DNA of 64,000 bases, from positions 105,644 to 169,643 of the forward strand of contig NZ_BMWB01000019.1 in NCBI RefSeq assembly GCF_014651015.1. The letters are read 5' to 3'. The position numbers were made by a program, and so were the translations under genes. The notes under the pieces are model-generated. The model was not told where the DNA came from, did not search any database, and saw only the letters and a list, made by a program, of their open reading frames with translations. Position 1 is the first letter of the stretch. Each line of letters opens with the position of its first letter. The DNA comes from Streptomyces xantholiticus (GTDB lineage Bacteria; Actinomycetota; Actinomycetes; Streptomycetales; Streptomycetaceae). This document shows positions 24,618 to 34,231 of this stretch, piece after piece.

Positions 24618-24665
24618 GGTGTACCGCCCATCACCAGGTCGACCAACCTCCCTGGGCGGTACACC
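24618..24665. terminator. 13-bp perfect stem between convergent genes
   Basis: GGTGTACCGCCCA (24618-24630) pairs with TGGGCGGTACACC (24653-24665). It terminates the citrate synthase gene from the left and the eight-gene catabolic operon from the right; the right arm touches the tetR stop codon. Confidence 0.7.
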
Positions 24666-25258
24666 TAGGCCAGCGCCTCCGCCACCAGCTCCGCCCACTG
24701 CGTCACGACCCTTTTACGGCGGGCCGCGTCGTCCGTGAGGAGGTTGGCGAGGCCCAGGCCGCGGGCCATGTCGAGCAGGCCCTGGACGGTTTCGCGCACG
24801 CCGGGGCGGGACTCGTCCGCGCCCAGCAGGCGGACCGCGATGCGATGCGTCTCACGGCCGACCTTCGCCTCGAGTTCGGTGACCCTCGGGCGCAGTTGCT
24901 CCTCGTTGGACGCCGCCACCCACAGGTGCAGCGCGGCGCGGAAGAGCGGCCCGGTGTAGAGGTCGACGAGGGCGGCGACGACGGCCTGACGGTCCTGGGA
25001 GGGGAGCTCCCGCAGCGCCTGGGAGCGTTCCTCGGCCACGTATTCGACCGCGGCTGTGAACAGGTCCTCCCTGGTCGGGAAGTGGTGCTGGGCCGCCCCG
25101 CGCGAGACGCCGGCGCGTTCGGCCACCACCGAGACCGTGGAGCCGGCCCAGCCGACCTCGGCCAGGCACGCCACCGCGGCCTCCAGCAGCCGCTGCCGGG
25201 TCGCCCGGCTGCGGTCCTGCTTGGGGGCCTTGGCGGTCGGTGGCGTCACAACACCCAT
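24665..25258 (-). CDS. TetR-family regulator, last gene of the acyl-CoA catabolic operon
   Basis: The 197-residue protein has a typical N-terminal HTH (TRQRLLEAAVACLAEVGWAGST, SVVAERAGVSRGAAQHHFPTREDLF, about residues 20-67) and a ligand domain of the TetR_C type. It overlaps the end of the enoyl-CoA hydratase gene by 13 bp from the ATG at 25258; a GTG at 25249 would give a GTGA overlap instead. Being the last cistron of the operon, it probably represses it, with a CoA ester as inducer. The likely operator is the 18-bp palindrome at 35159. Confidence 0.9.
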   Translation of the reverse strand: MGVVTPPTAKAPKQDRSRATRQRLLEAAVACLAEVGWAGSTVSVVAERAGVSRGAAQHHFPTREDLFTAAVEYVAEERSQALRELPSQDRQAVVAALVDLYTGPLFRAALHLWVAASNEEQLRPRVTELEAKVGRETHRIAVRLLGADESRPGVRETVQGLLDMARGLGLANLLTDDAARRKRVVTQWAELVAEALA

Positions 25259-25977
25259 GCGGGGTCCCGTCGTTCGAGGAAGGCCGTCATCCCTTCGCGA
25301 GCCTCGGACGATGCGAACAGCGACGCCGAGCGCTGGACCAGGTCTTCCGCGTCCCGGTCGAAGGTCTCCAGCACCCTAGCGGTGACCAGCTGCTTCGATG
25401 CCGCCAGCCCTTGCGGCGACGCCCTGCGCAGCCCGTCGAGGAGCGGCGCAAGCGCCTCGTCCACGTCGTCGGCGGCGAGGGTGAGCAGCCCGGTGCGCGC
25501 CGCCTCGGCCGCGCCGAAGCGTTCCCCGGTGAGGTAGTAGCGCTCGGTGGCCCGCGTCTGCATGCGGGGAAGCAGCGGCAGCGAGATGACCGCGGGTGCC
25601 ACCCCGATGCGGACCTCGGTGAACGCGAAGTCGGAGCCCGCCGTCGCCGCCGCGATGTCGCACGCCCCGACCAGACCGAGGCCGCCGGCCCGCACATGAC
25701 CGGCGACCCTCGCCACCACCGGTTTGGGCAGTGCCACGATCTGCCGCAGCAGCGCGACGAACGTGTAGGGGCTGGGCGGCGCCTTGAGGTCCGCGCCCGC
25801 GCTGAAGGTCGATCCCGTGTGGGTGAGGACCACCGCCCGTACGGACGGGTCGCCGGCGCACCTGGTGAGTGCGTCGGCGAGTTCGCCGACCAGTGCCGAC
25901 GACAGGGCGTTGCGGTTCGCCGGGGCGTCGAGGGTAAGGGTGGTGATGCCCCGGTCGTGGGCGGTGACGACGGTCAT
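25246..25977 (-). CDS. Enoyl-CoA hydratase/isomerase family protein
   Basis: The 243-residue crotonase-fold enzyme hydrates an unsaturated acyl-CoA. It carries the oxyanion-hole strands FSAGADLKAPP (about residues 58-68) and AGHVRAGGLGLVGACDIAAAT (about 92-112). FAFTEVRIGVAP supplies the acidic residue at the second catalytic position; the first catalytic glutamate position reads as Ala/Asp here, as in several family members that are isomerases or lyases. It starts 3 bp after the acyl-CoA ligase stop. Substrate is inferred from the operon: an unsaturated branched acyl-CoA. Confidence 0.9.
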   Translation of the reverse strand: MTVVTAHDRGITTLTLDAPANRNALSSALVGELADALTRCAGDPSVRAVVLTHTGSTFSAGADLKAPPSPYTFVALLRQIVALPKPVVARVAGHVRAGGLGLVGACDIAAATAGSDFAFTEVRIGVAPAVISLPLLPRMQTRATERYYLTGERFGAAEAARTGLLTLAADDVDEALAPLLDGLRRASPQGLAASKQLVTARVLETFDRDAEDLVQRSASLFASSEAREGMTAFLERRDPAWVL

Positions 25978-25980
25978 GCG

Positions 25981-27618
25981 CTACTCCTTCGTACCGGTCG
26001 TGCGCTGCTCCTTCGTACCGTTCTCACGGTCCCGCAGCTCCCGCCGGAGGATCTTCCCCGACGCGGCGCGTGGAACACCGTCGATGAACTCGACCCGGCG
26101 GACCTTCTTGTACGGGGCGACGCGCTCGGCGACGAAGGCGAGGACGTCGTTTTCGGTGAGTCCCCCGGAGCCTTCGGCCCGGGAGGTGCCCCCATGGGCG
26201 CCCGGCTGCCGGACGACGTAGGCCTTGGGGATCTCGTTGCCGTCGTCGTCGAGCACGCCGATCACCGCGGCGTCGGCGATCGACTCATGGGTGAGCAGCA
26301 GGGCTTCCAGCTCGGCCGGGGCGACCTGGAAGCCCTTGTACTTGATGAGTTCCTTGACCCGGTCGACGATGTACAGCCAGCCGTCGTCGTCCACCCGCCC
26401 GATGTCGCCGGTGTGGACCCAGCCGTCCGTGTCGATCATGGCGGCGGTGGCGTCGGGCCGGCCCAGGTAGCCCTTCATCACCTGCGGGCCGCGGATCACG
26501 ATCTCGCCGTCCTCTCCGGTCCCCAGTTCTCTGCCGGAGCCGTCGAGGTCGAGGATGCGCATCTCGGTGCCCGGCAGCAACTGTCCCACCGAGCCGGGCG
26601 GAGGGTTCTCGACGTCCAGCGGCACGACATGGGTGCCGGGCGACAGCTCCGTCATGCCGTACGCCTGCCTCACGGGCGGCAGCCCGAGCCGCTCGGAGCA
26701 CGCCTGGGCCAGGTGCGCGTCGAGCGGGGCGGCGGCGCTGACGATGTACTCCAGCGACGACAGGTCGTACGTGGTGACCGCCGGGTGTTTGGCGAGGGCG
26801 AGGACGATCGGCGGGGCGACGTACAGGCCGTTGATGCGGTGCTCCTGGATCGCGCCGAGGAACGTGTCGAGCTCGAAGCGCGGCAGCACGACGACCGTCG
26901 CGCCCTGCCGGAGCGGGGCGTTCATGAGAGCAGTGAGCCCGTAGATGTGGAAGAACGGCAGCACGGCGAGGATGCGGTGTCCGACGCCCGCGGGGGCGAC
27001 CGGTGCGAGCTGCTCCAGGTTGGTGGCGATGGAGCGGTGGGTGAGCATCACGCCCTTGGGGCCGCCGGTGGTGCCCGAGGAGTACGGCAGGGCCGCCACG
27101 TCCTCGGACGGATCGATGTCGACGACCGGTTCGGCCGCGGTGGAGCCGAACATGTCGAGGACGCTGACGTGCCCGTCGGCCCGGTCGCAGACGAAGATCT
27201 CCTCGATCCCGGCGGCGAGTTCCGCCGCCCGGCGGGCGATTTCCAGCAGCGGGGAGACGGTGACGATCCAGCGGGCCGAGGAGTCGCGCAGCTGCTTCGC
27301 GAACTCCTCGGCCGTGGACAGCGGATGGACGGTGGTGACCGTCGCGCCGGCGCGGGTGGCCCCGTAGAAGACGGCCGGGTAGGCGATCGTGTTGGGACTG
27401 TGCAGCGCCAGCACATCACCCTTGCGCAGGCCGGCTTCGGCGAGCGCTGCGGCGATCCGCCGGTGGAACAGGTCGAGCTGTCGGTAGGTGACGGTGGTGC
27501 CCTTCACCCCGTCGAGCAGGGCGACGGTGTCGCCGTACTCGGCGGCGCGGGCGAGCACGGTCTCGTGGATGGGTTCGACGACGGCCGGGACATCTGCGTA
27601 GCTGCTGCGGAACACCAT
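25981..27618 (-). CDS. Acyl-CoA synthetase, 4-coumarate:CoA ligase family
   Basis: The 545-residue AMP-forming ligase activates a carboxylic acid as CoA ester. Motifs in order: SSGTTGGPKGVMLTH (P-loop, about residues 180-194), AYGMTELSPGTH (about 322-333), GWVHTGDIGRVDDDGWLYIVD (about 400-420), VKELIKYKGFQVAP hinge, and PRAASGKILRREL with the catalytic Lys. An unusual Gly/Ala-rich insert (QPGAHGGTSRAEGSGG) sits in the C-terminal domain and the tail repeats a TKE segment. It follows the acyl-CoA dehydrogenase by 43 bp. It would feed acids into this operon's pathway. Confidence 0.92.
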   Translation of the reverse strand: MVFRSSYADVPAVVEPIHETVLARAAEYGDTVALLDGVKGTTVTYRQLDLFHRRIAAALAEAGLRKGDVLALHSPNTIAYPAVFYGATRAGATVTTVHPLSTAEEFAKQLRDSSARWIVTVSPLLEIARRAAELAAGIEEIFVCDRADGHVSVLDMFGSTAAEPVVDIDPSEDVAALPYSSGTTGGPKGVMLTHRSIATNLEQLAPVAPAGVGHRILAVLPFFHIYGLTALMNAPLRQGATVVVLPRFELDTFLGAIQEHRINGLYVAPPIVLALAKHPAVTTYDLSSLEYIVSAAAPLDAHLAQACSERLGLPPVRQAYGMTELSPGTHVVPLDVENPPPGSVGQLLPGTEMRILDLDGSGRELGTGEDGEIVIRGPQVMKGYLGRPDATAAMIDTDGWVHTGDIGRVDDDGWLYIVDRVKELIKYKGFQVAPAELEALLLTHESIADAAVIGVLDDDGNEIPKAYVVRQPGAHGGTSRAEGSGGLTENDVLAFVAERVAPYKKVRRVEFIDGVPRAASGKILRRELRDRENGTKEQRTTGTKE

Positions 27619-27661
27619 GACAGCCCCCTCGGCGTTGGTTGAACGGCCAGAATGTCGCCTG

Positions 27662-28822
27662 TCAGTACGACTTGGGGAGACCCAGGGACTGATGGGACAC
27701 GTAGTTCAGGATCATTTCCCTGCTGACCGGGGCGATCCTGGCCACGCGGGCGGCCGTGACGAGCTTGGCGAGGCCGTACTCCCGGGTGAGTCCGTTCCCG
27801 CCGAGGGTGTGCACGGCCTGGTCGACGGCCCTGACGCACGCCTCACCGGCCGCGTACTTGGCCATGTTCGCGGCCTCGCCCGCGCCTGTGTCGTCGCCCG
27901 CGTCGTAGAGTGCCGCCGCCTTCTGCATCATCAGGCGGGCCAGTTCGAGCTCGATGTGCGCCTGTGCGAGGGGGTGGGCTACGGCCTGGTGGGCGCCGAT
28001 GGGGGTCTTCCAGACCTGGCGGGTCTTCGCGTACTCGACGGCCCGTGTGAGCGCATAGCGGCCCATGCCGATGGCGAACGCGGCGGTCATGATGCGTTCG
28101 GGGTTGAGCCCGGCGAACAGCTGGAGCAGACCGGCGTCCTCTCCCCCACAGCCGTCGGCGTGGGAGGTGCCCCCGCCGACGAGCGCGTCCGCGGGCAGTC
28201 GTACGTCGTCGAGGACGAGCTCGAACTGCTTCTCCTGCGCCTGCAGTTCCATGTCGATCGCGGACCACCGGAAGCCCTCCGCATCGCGGGGGACGACGAA
28301 CAGGCACGGCTTCAGTTTCCCGGTGCGGGCGTCCTCGGTGCGGCCGACGATCAGCGTCGCGTCGGCGATGTCGACGCCGGAGACGAAGACCTTGCGGCCG
28401 GACAGTGTCCATCCGTCGCCGTCGCGGCGGGCGGTGGTGGTGATGCGGTGGGAGTTCGAGCCGGCGTCGGGCTCGGTGATGCCGAAGGCCATGGTGAGGC
28501 TGCCGTCGGCGAGGCCGGGCAGCCACTGCCGCTTCTGCTCGTCGGTGCCGAAGCGGGCGATGACGGTGGCGCAGATGGCGGGCGAGACGATCATCATCAG
28601 CAGCGGGCAGCCGCCGGCGCCGGACTCCTCGAGGACGATGGCCAGTTCGCTGATGCCGCCGCCTCCGCCACCGTACTCCTCGGGAAGGTTCACCCCGAGG
28701 TAGCCCAGCTTGCCCGCCTCCGCCCACAGGGCGGCGCGGTCGAAGTCCTTGCCGTGCCGACGTGCCAGCGCGGCGACGGCCTCCCGCAGGTCCTTGTGCT
28801 CCTGGCTCTCCATGGCGTTCAT
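27662..28822 (-). CDS. Acyl-CoA dehydrogenase
   Basis: The 386-residue flavoenzyme introduces the alpha-beta double bond. FAD/substrate signatures are present: FGITEPDAGSNSHRITTTA (start near residue 113) and MAKYAAGEACVRAVDQAVHTLGGNGLTREYG, which ends with the glycine/arginine loop typical of the family. The catalytic base is expected just after it. A Gly-rich insert (LPEEYGGGGGGISEL) is seen at the N-terminal side. Its ATG overlaps the stop of the biotin carboxylase gene (ATGA). In leucine- or terpene-type pathways this step precedes carboxylation. Confidence 0.93.
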   Translation of the reverse strand: MNAMESQEHKDLREAVAALARRHGKDFDRAALWAEAGKLGYLGVNLPEEYGGGGGGISELAIVLEESGAGGCPLLMMIVSPAICATVIARFGTDEQKRQWLPGLADGSLTMAFGITEPDAGSNSHRITTTARRDGDGWTLSGRKVFVSGVDIADATLIVGRTEDARTGKLKPCLFVVPRDAEGFRWSAIDMELQAQEKQFELVLDDVRLPADALVGGGTSHADGCGGEDAGLLQLFAGLNPERIMTAAFAIGMGRYALTRAVEYAKTRQVWKTPIGAHQAVAHPLAQAHIELELARLMMQKAAALYDAGDDTGAGEAANMAKYAAGEACVRAVDQAVHTLGGNGLTREYGLAKLVTAARVARIAPVSREMILNYVSHQSLGLPKSY

Positions 28823-30855
28823 GACGCGGTGTCCTCCTGTGCTTCCTCGTTGACGACGGCGAGCAGTGCACCGACCTCGACCTGGCGGCCGGGGGCGGCG
28901 TGGAGCGCGGTGAGCGTGCCGGAGGCCGGCGAGAGGATGCGGTGCTCCATCTTCATGGCCTCCAGCCAGATGAGCGGTTGCCCCTGTTCGACCCGGGCGC
29001 CCTCGACGACTTCTTCGCCGACGCGGACGACGGTCCCGGGCATGGGCGCGAGCAGCGACCCGGGCACGGCCCGGTCCTGCGGGTCGGTGAAGCGGGGCCG
29101 GGCGGTGAGGGCGTGTGCGCCGGCGGACGAGTCGACGTACGCGGTGTCCCCGTGGACGGCGACGTCGTAGTTCCTCACGACGCCGTCGACCTCGAGCGCG
29201 ACCCGGTCCGGCCGCGCGGACACCACTCGCACACCGGGCCGGTCCACGAGCTCGAACCCGCCGTCGCGGGTGGGCCGGTAGCGGACCTCGTGGTCACCGT
29301 AGATCTTGACCTGCGCCTGCGACGCGAGGTTGCGCCAGGCACCGCCGAACCGGCCCGCGCGCCCGGCGGCGTCCGCGATCGCGGCGGCGACGGCGGCGTG
29401 CGCCTCGCCGGGGGCCGGCCGCGTCAGTGCGTCGAGGTTCCGTTCGTAGAACCCGGTGTCGAGCCGCCCGCCGGTGAAGTCGGGGTGCTCCAGCGATGCG
29501 ACGAGCAGTTCCCGGTTGGTCCGCGGGCCGTGGATCCGCGCCCGGCGCAGGCTGTGTGCCAGCCTCCGCACGGCTTCGGCCCGGGTCGGCGCCCAGGCGA
29601 CGACCTTGGCGATCATGGGGTCGTAGTGCACCCCGATGACGTCGCCGCCCTGGTAACCGGTGTCCACCCGAACCGAGGGGCCGCGCCCCCCGACGTCGGC
29701 GGCGTGGGGGCCGCTGCCCGTTCCGGCCACGGGCACCGCCCCGCCCGGCAGGGCGGTGCCCGTGTGGAGTGCCCAACCGGAGGCGGTGCGGAGGGTGCCA
29801 CTGCCCGCGTGCGAGGGCGGGTGGGTGGGAAAGCTCAGCGCATGCAGCGGCCCGGTCTGCGGCGCCCAGTTCGACGCCGGGTCCTCCGCGTACAGGCGGG
29901 CCTCGATCGCGTGACCCGCCGCCGGCGGGTCGGCCGGCAGGCGCGCGCCCTCGGCGACGGCCAGTTGGAGGGCGACCAGGTCCACGCCGAACACGGCTTC
30001 CGTCACCGGGTGCTCCACCTGGAGGCGGGTGTTCATCTCCAGGAAGTGGGCCCGGCCTTCGGGGTCGACGAGGAACTCGACGGTGCCCGCGCCCCGGTAG
30101 TCGACGGCGCGCGCGGCGCCCGTCGCCAGCGAGTGCAGCGTGTCGACGAGCTCCGGGGCGAGGCCCGGCGCGGGCGACTCCTCGATCACCTTCTGGTGGC
30201 GGCGCTGCAGTGAACAGTCCCGGGTGCCGAGCGCCCACACCGTGCCGTGCGCGTCGGCCATGATCTGGACCTCGACGTGGCGGCCGTTCTCCACGTACGG
30301 CTCGACGAAGACCTCCCCGTCGCCGAACGCCGACGCGGCTTCCGATCGAGCGGCCTCCAGGTCGCCCGGAAGGTCCGCCAGGGACCGGACGACGCGCATT
30401 CCGCGCCCGCCGCCGCCCGCCGCCGCCTTCACCAGCACGGGCAGGTCGGCCGCGCCGACCGACGCGGGGTCCAGGGGCGCGAGACCCATGAGTTTCTTGG
30501 CCCGGGTCTTGGAGGCCATCGCCTCGATGGCCTCGGGCGGCGGCCCGATCCAGGTCAGCCCGGCGTCCTGCACGGCCCGTGCGAAGTCCGCGTTCTCGGA
30601 GAGGAATCCGTACCCGGGGTGCACCGCGTCCGCGCCGGCCGCCAGGGCCGCTTTCACGATCAGCTCGCCACGCAGATATGTCTCCGCGGGCGCCGACCCC
30701 GGCAACCGTACGGCCGCGTCCGCCTCCCGTACGTGCAGGGCAACGGTGTCCGCGTCGGAATGCACGGCAACCGTCGCGATGCCCAGTTCACGGCACGTGC
30801 GGAAGACCCGGCACGCGATCTCGCCGCGGTTCGCGACAAGGACAGTGGAAATCAC
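28819..30855 (-). CDS. Biotin carboxylase/carrier alpha subunit of an acyl-CoA carboxylase
   Basis: The 678-residue protein is the biotin-carrying subunit. It has biotin carboxylase at residues 1-450 (VLVANRGEIACRVFRTCRELG at the start, VHPGYGFLSENADFARA, an ATP-grasp glycine loop KAAAGGGGRGMRVV, FLEMNTRLQVEHPVTE) and a C-terminal biotinyl domain with the biotin lysine in EAMKMEH (about residue 640). A Gly/Pro-rich insert near residues 355-395 is unusual. The GTG at 30855 is chosen because the fold starts there and GAGGGG lies 8-13 nt upstream; the ATG reading from 30936 overlaps the upstream gene. It pairs with the carboxyltransferase encoded just before. Confidence 0.95.
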   Translation of the reverse strand: MISTVLVANRGEIACRVFRTCRELGIATVAVHSDADTVALHVREADAAVRLPGSAPAETYLRGELIVKAALAAGADAVHPGYGFLSENADFARAVQDAGLTWIGPPPEAIEAMASKTRAKKLMGLAPLDPASVGAADLPVLVKAAAGGGGRGMRVVRSLADLPGDLEAARSEAASAFGDGEVFVEPYVENGRHVEVQIMADAHGTVWALGTRDCSLQRRHQKVIEESPAPGLAPELVDTLHSLATGAARAVDYRGAGTVEFLVDPEGRAHFLEMNTRLQVEHPVTEAVFGVDLVALQLAVAEGARLPADPPAAGHAIEARLYAEDPASNWAPQTGPLHALSFPTHPPSHAGSGTLRTASGWALHTGTALPGGAVPVAGTGSGPHAADVGGRGPSVRVDTGYQGGDVIGVHYDPMIAKVVAWAPTRAEAVRRLAHSLRRARIHGPRTNRELLVASLEHPDFTGGRLDTGFYERNLDALTRPAPGEAHAAVAAAIADAAGRAGRFGGAWRNLASQAQVKIYGDHEVRYRPTRDGGFELVDRPGVRVVSARPDRVALEVDGVVRNYDVAVHGDTAYVDSSAGAHALTARPRFTDPQDRAVPGSLLAPMPGTVVRVGEEVVEGARVEQGQPLIWLEAMKMEHRILSPASGTLTALHAAPGRQVEVGALLAVVNEEAQEDTAS

Positions 30856-30866
30856 AGCAGGGCCCC

Positions 30867-32465
30867 TCACATTCGGAAGACGCCGAAGCCGCCGCGCGCG
30901 CCCTCGACCGGTGCCGTGTGGATCGCGGACAGACACAGACCGAGGACGGTCCGGGTGTCACGGGGGTCGATGATCCCGTCGTCGTACAGCCGCCCGGACA
31001 GGAACATCGGCAGGGACTCGGACTCGATCTGCGCCTCGACCATCGCGCGCAGACCGGCATCCGCCTCGTCGTCGTACGGCTGCCCCTTGGCCGCCGCCGA
31101 TGCCCGCGCGACGATCGACAGGACGCCGGCGAGCTGCTGTGGGCCCATGACCGCGGACTTGGCGCCGGGCCACGCGAACAGGAAGCGCGGGTCGTACGCC
31201 CGGCCGCACATGCCGTAGTGCCCGGCGCCGTACGACGCGCCCATGAGCACCGAAATGTGCGGCACCCGGCTGTTGGACACCGCGTTGATCATCATGGCGC
31301 CGTGTTTGATGATGCCGCCCTGCTCGTACTCCTTGCCGACCATGTAGCCGGTGGTGTTGTGCAGGAACAGCAGCGGTACGTCGCGCTGGTTGGCAAGCTG
31401 GATGAACTGGGCCGCCTTCTGCGACTCGGCGGAGAACAGCACGCCCTGGGCGTTGGCGAGGATGCCGACCGGGTAGCCGTGCAGGGACGCCCAGCCGGTC
31501 ACCAGGCTGGCGCCGTACAGCGGCTTGAACTCGTCGAAGTCCGAGCCGTCCACGATCCGCGCGATCACCTCGCGCGGATCGAACGGCGTCTTCAGGTCCC
31601 TGGGCAAGATGCCGAGCAGTTCGTCCGCCGCATACTTCGGGGACTCGGCCGGTGCGGGACGGGCGTGCGCCTTGCGCCGGTTGAGCCGGGCGACGACACG
31701 TCGGGCCTGCCGCAGCGCGTCGGGCTCGTCGAGCGCGAAGTGGTCGGCGAGCCCGGAGGTGCGGGCGTGCATCTCCGCTCCGCCGAGCGACTCGTCGTCG
31801 CTCTCCTCACCCGTCGCCATCTTCACCAGCGGTGGACCGCCGAGGAAGACCTTCGACCTGTCCTTGATCATGATGGTGTGGTCGGACATGCCGGGCACAT
31901 ACGCACCGCCCGCCGTCGAGTTGCCGAAGACGACCGCGATCGTGGGGACACCGGCCGCGGACAACCGGGTCAGGTCACGGAAGAGCGCCCCGCCCGGGAT
32001 GAAGATCTCCTTCTGGGAGGGCAGGTCCGCGCCGCCGGACTCGACGAGGGAGATCACCGGCAGCCGGTTGGCGTACGCGATCTCGTTCGCGCGCAGCGCC
32101 TTCTTCAGGGTCCACGGGTTGGACGCGCCGCCGCGCACGGTCGGGTCGTTCGCGGTGATCAGGCACTCGACGCCCTCCACGACGCCGATGCCGGTCACGA
32201 TGGACGCGCCGACGGGGTAGTCGCTGCCCCACGCGGCGAGCGGGGAGAGCTCCAGGAACGGCGTGTCCGCATCGAGCAGCAGCTCGATGCGTTCGCGGGC
32301 GAGCAGTTTGCCGCGCGCCCGGTGCCGGGCCACGTACTTCTCGCCGCCGCCCGCGAGCGCCTTGGCGTGCTCGCCGTCCAGCTCGGCCAGCTTGTCGAGC
32401 ATCGCGGCACGGTGGGCGGCGTATTCGGGGCTCGTCACATCGACGGCCGAGCCGAGAACGGTCAC
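30867..32465 (-). CDS. Acyl-CoA carboxyltransferase beta subunit
   Basis: The 532-residue protein has the two crotonase-like carboxyltransferase domains of the methylcrotonyl/geranyl/propionyl-CoA carboxylase type. It contains LPVISLVESGGADLPSQKEIF and FGNSTAGGAYVPGMSDHTIM in the N-domain. The C-domain contains LFLHNTTGYMVGKEYEQGGIIKHGAMM and MGASYGAGHYGMCGRAYDPRF. The sequence FLHNTTGYMVG...GIIKHGAKM-like is typical of methylcrotonyl-CoA or geranyl-CoA carboxylase beta subunits rather than propionyl-CoA carboxylase. The GTG at 32465 overlaps the upstream stop (GTGA). Confidence 0.94.
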   Translation of the reverse strand: MTVLGSAVDVTSPEYAAHRAAMLDKLAELDGEHAKALAGGGEKYVARHRARGKLLARERIELLLDADTPFLELSPLAAWGSDYPVGASIVTGIGVVEGVECLITANDPTVRGGASNPWTLKKALRANEIAYANRLPVISLVESGGADLPSQKEIFIPGGALFRDLTRLSAAGVPTIAVVFGNSTAGGAYVPGMSDHTIMIKDRSKVFLGGPPLVKMATGEESDDESLGGAEMHARTSGLADHFALDEPDALRQARRVVARLNRRKAHARPAPAESPKYAADELLGILPRDLKTPFDPREVIARIVDGSDFDEFKPLYGASLVTGWASLHGYPVGILANAQGVLFSAESQKAAQFIQLANQRDVPLLFLHNTTGYMVGKEYEQGGIIKHGAMMINAVSNSRVPHISVLMGASYGAGHYGMCGRAYDPRFLFAWPGAKSAVMGPQQLAGVLSIVARASAAAKGQPYDDEADAGLRAMVEAQIESESLPMFLSGRLYDDGIIDPRDTRTVLGLCLSAIHTAPVEGARGGFGVFRM

Positions 32466-34231
32466 AACAAAGCCTCCGGGATGTCGACGTGCCGGGCGCG
32501 CAGCCACTCGCCCAGCGCCTTGCCCTGCGGGTCGAAACGGGCCTGCGCGGCGACCCCTTCGCCGAGGATCCCGGCGACGGTGAAGTTCAGGGCGCGCAGA
32601 TTCGGCAGCACGTGCCGTACGACGGTCAGCTCCGCGGTCTCCGGGAGCAGTTCGCCCAGCCGGTCCGCGGTCAGTTCGTGCGCGAGCCAGCGCCAGGCCT
32701 CGTCGGTGCGGGCCCAGACGCCGATGTTCGCGTCGCCGCCCTTGTCGCCGCTGCGGGCGCCCGCGACGAGACCGAGCGGCGCGCGGCGGGTCGGCCCGGG
32801 CTCGGGCGGCTCGGGCAGCGGGCCCGGCTCGGTGTCCTGGACGGCCCGGGTGTGCCGCGGGGGCGGGACGGCGACCCGCTCGCCGTCGGGCAGCACGGCC
32901 GTGTGCGGGACGTCACCGGCGTCGACGTACACGGCCTCGAACACGCCGTACGGTGCTCCCTTGCCGGGCGGGGCGGTGACGTGGAAGCCGGGGTAGCTCC
33001 CGAGCGCCAGTTCGATCGCTGCGCTGCTGACGACTCGTCCGACCTTCTCGGCGTCCTGGTCGCGGACGACGAGCCGCAGGAGTGCGGCGGCCCGCTCCTC
33101 GGTGTCGGCGTCCTGGTGTTCCGTGCGCGCGAGTTCCCAGCGCATCTCGGCGGGAGGCTCCTTGCCGAGCGCGTCCTCGAGCTGCTCGCGCACGAGCCGG
33201 GCCTTGGCCTCGATGTCGAGGCCGGTGAGCACGAACACGACCTCGTTGCGCCAGCCGCCGAGCCGGTTCAGGCCGACCTTGAGCGTGGGCGGCGGCGCCT
33301 CGCCGCGCACCCCGGAGATCCGTACGCGATCGGGGCCGTCCTGTTCGAGGCGTACGGTGTCGAGCCGGGCGGTCACGTCCGGTCCGGCGTACCGGACCCC
33401 GCCCGTCTCGTACAGCAGCTGGGCGGTGACGGTACCGATGTCGACGAGGCCGCCGGTGCCGTCGTGCTTGGTGACGACCGAAGTGCCGTCGGGGTGGATC
33501 TCTGCGACCGGGAAGCCGGGGCGGCGCACATCGCGGCCCGCCTCGGCGAAGAACGCGTAGTTCCCGCCGGTGGCCTGGGTGCCGCATTCGAGGACGTGAC
33601 CGGCGACGACGGCCCCCGCGAGCTCGTCGTACGCCTCGGGGCCCCAGCCGAACCGCCAGGCCGCCGTCCCGGTGACGAGGGCCGCGTCGGTGACGCGTCC
33701 GGTGACGACGACATCCGCGCCGGCACCCAGGCAGGTGGTGATCCCGGCGCCGCCGAGATAGGCGTTGGCGGTCAGCGCTCCGGGGAAGCGGTGGGTGAGG
33801 TCGTCGCCCTCGACGTGCGCGACCTTGACGGGGACGCCGACGCGGTCGGCCAGTTCCCTTACGGCGGCGGCGAGTCCGGCGGGGTTGAGACCGCCGGCGT
33901 TGGCGACGATGCGGACGCCGCGGTCGTGGGCGAGTCCGAGGGTGTCCTCCAGCTGGCGCAGGAACGTCCTGGCGTAGCCGAGGCGGGGGTCCTTCAGGCG
34001 GTCACGGCCGAGGATGAGCATGGTGAGTTCGGCGAGATAGTCCCCGGTGACGACGTCCAGCGGCCCTCCGGTCAGCATCTCGCGCATCGCCGCGAACCGG
34101 TCCCCGTAGAACCCGGAGGCGTTCCCGATGCGGAGCACCCCCGGGTTCGCGGGGCAGTCCCGACCGTGGGCGTCCGGCGCGGGACGGGGGGCCGGACTCG
34201 AACCTGCCGGGTCGGCCGGGTGGCCGGTCAC
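32462..34231 (-). CDS. AtuA-like protein (DUF1446, acyclic terpene utilisation family)
   Basis: The 589-residue protein has the N-terminal DUF1446 core: IGNASGFYGDRFAAMREML at about residue 37, GDYLAELTMLILGRDR, VANAGGLNPAGLA, ATGGNYAFFAEAG. It also has a C-terminal AtuA-like ferredoxin-fold region (LVAGARSGDKGGDANIGVWAR onward). AtuA is required for citronellol/geraniol degradation in Pseudomonas, but its biochemical role is unknown. The same gene occurs in many actinobacterial acyl-CoA carboxylase operons. The GTG at 34231 overlaps the upstream stop as GTGA; about 30 non-conserved residues lie before the core. Confidence 0.88.
   Translation of the reverse strand: MTGHPADPAGSSPAPRPAPDAHGRDCPANPGVLRIGNASGFYGDRFAAMREMLTGGPLDVVTGDYLAELTMLILGRDRLKDPRLGYARTFLRQLEDTLGLAHDRGVRIVANAGGLNPAGLAAAVRELADRVGVPVKVAHVEGDDLTHRFPGALTANAYLGGAGITTCLGAGADVVVTGRVTDAALVTGTAAWRFGWGPEAYDELAGAVVAGHVLECGTQATGGNYAFFAEAGRDVRRPGFPVAEIHPDGTSVVTKHDGTGGLVDIGTVTAQLLYETGGVRYAGPDVTARLDTVRLEQDGPDRVRISGVRGEAPPPTLKVGLNRLGGWRNEVVFVLTGLDIEAKARLVREQLEDALGKEPPAEMRWELARTEHQDADTEERAAALLRLVVRDQDAEKVGRVVSSAAIELALGSYPGFHVTAPPGKGAPYGVFEAVYVDAGDVPHTAVLPDGERVAVPPPRHTRAVQDTEPGPLPEPPEPGPTRRAPLGLVAGARSGDKGGDANIGVWARTDEAWRWLAHELTADRLGELLPETAELTVVRHVLPNLRALNFTVAGILGEGVAAQARFDPQGKALGEWLRARHVDIPEALL

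Noticed and set aside
25240..27642. 800-codon plus-strand frame
   Set aside because: It mirrors the hydratase and ligase genes and has the low-complexity composition typical of GC-rich shadow frames.
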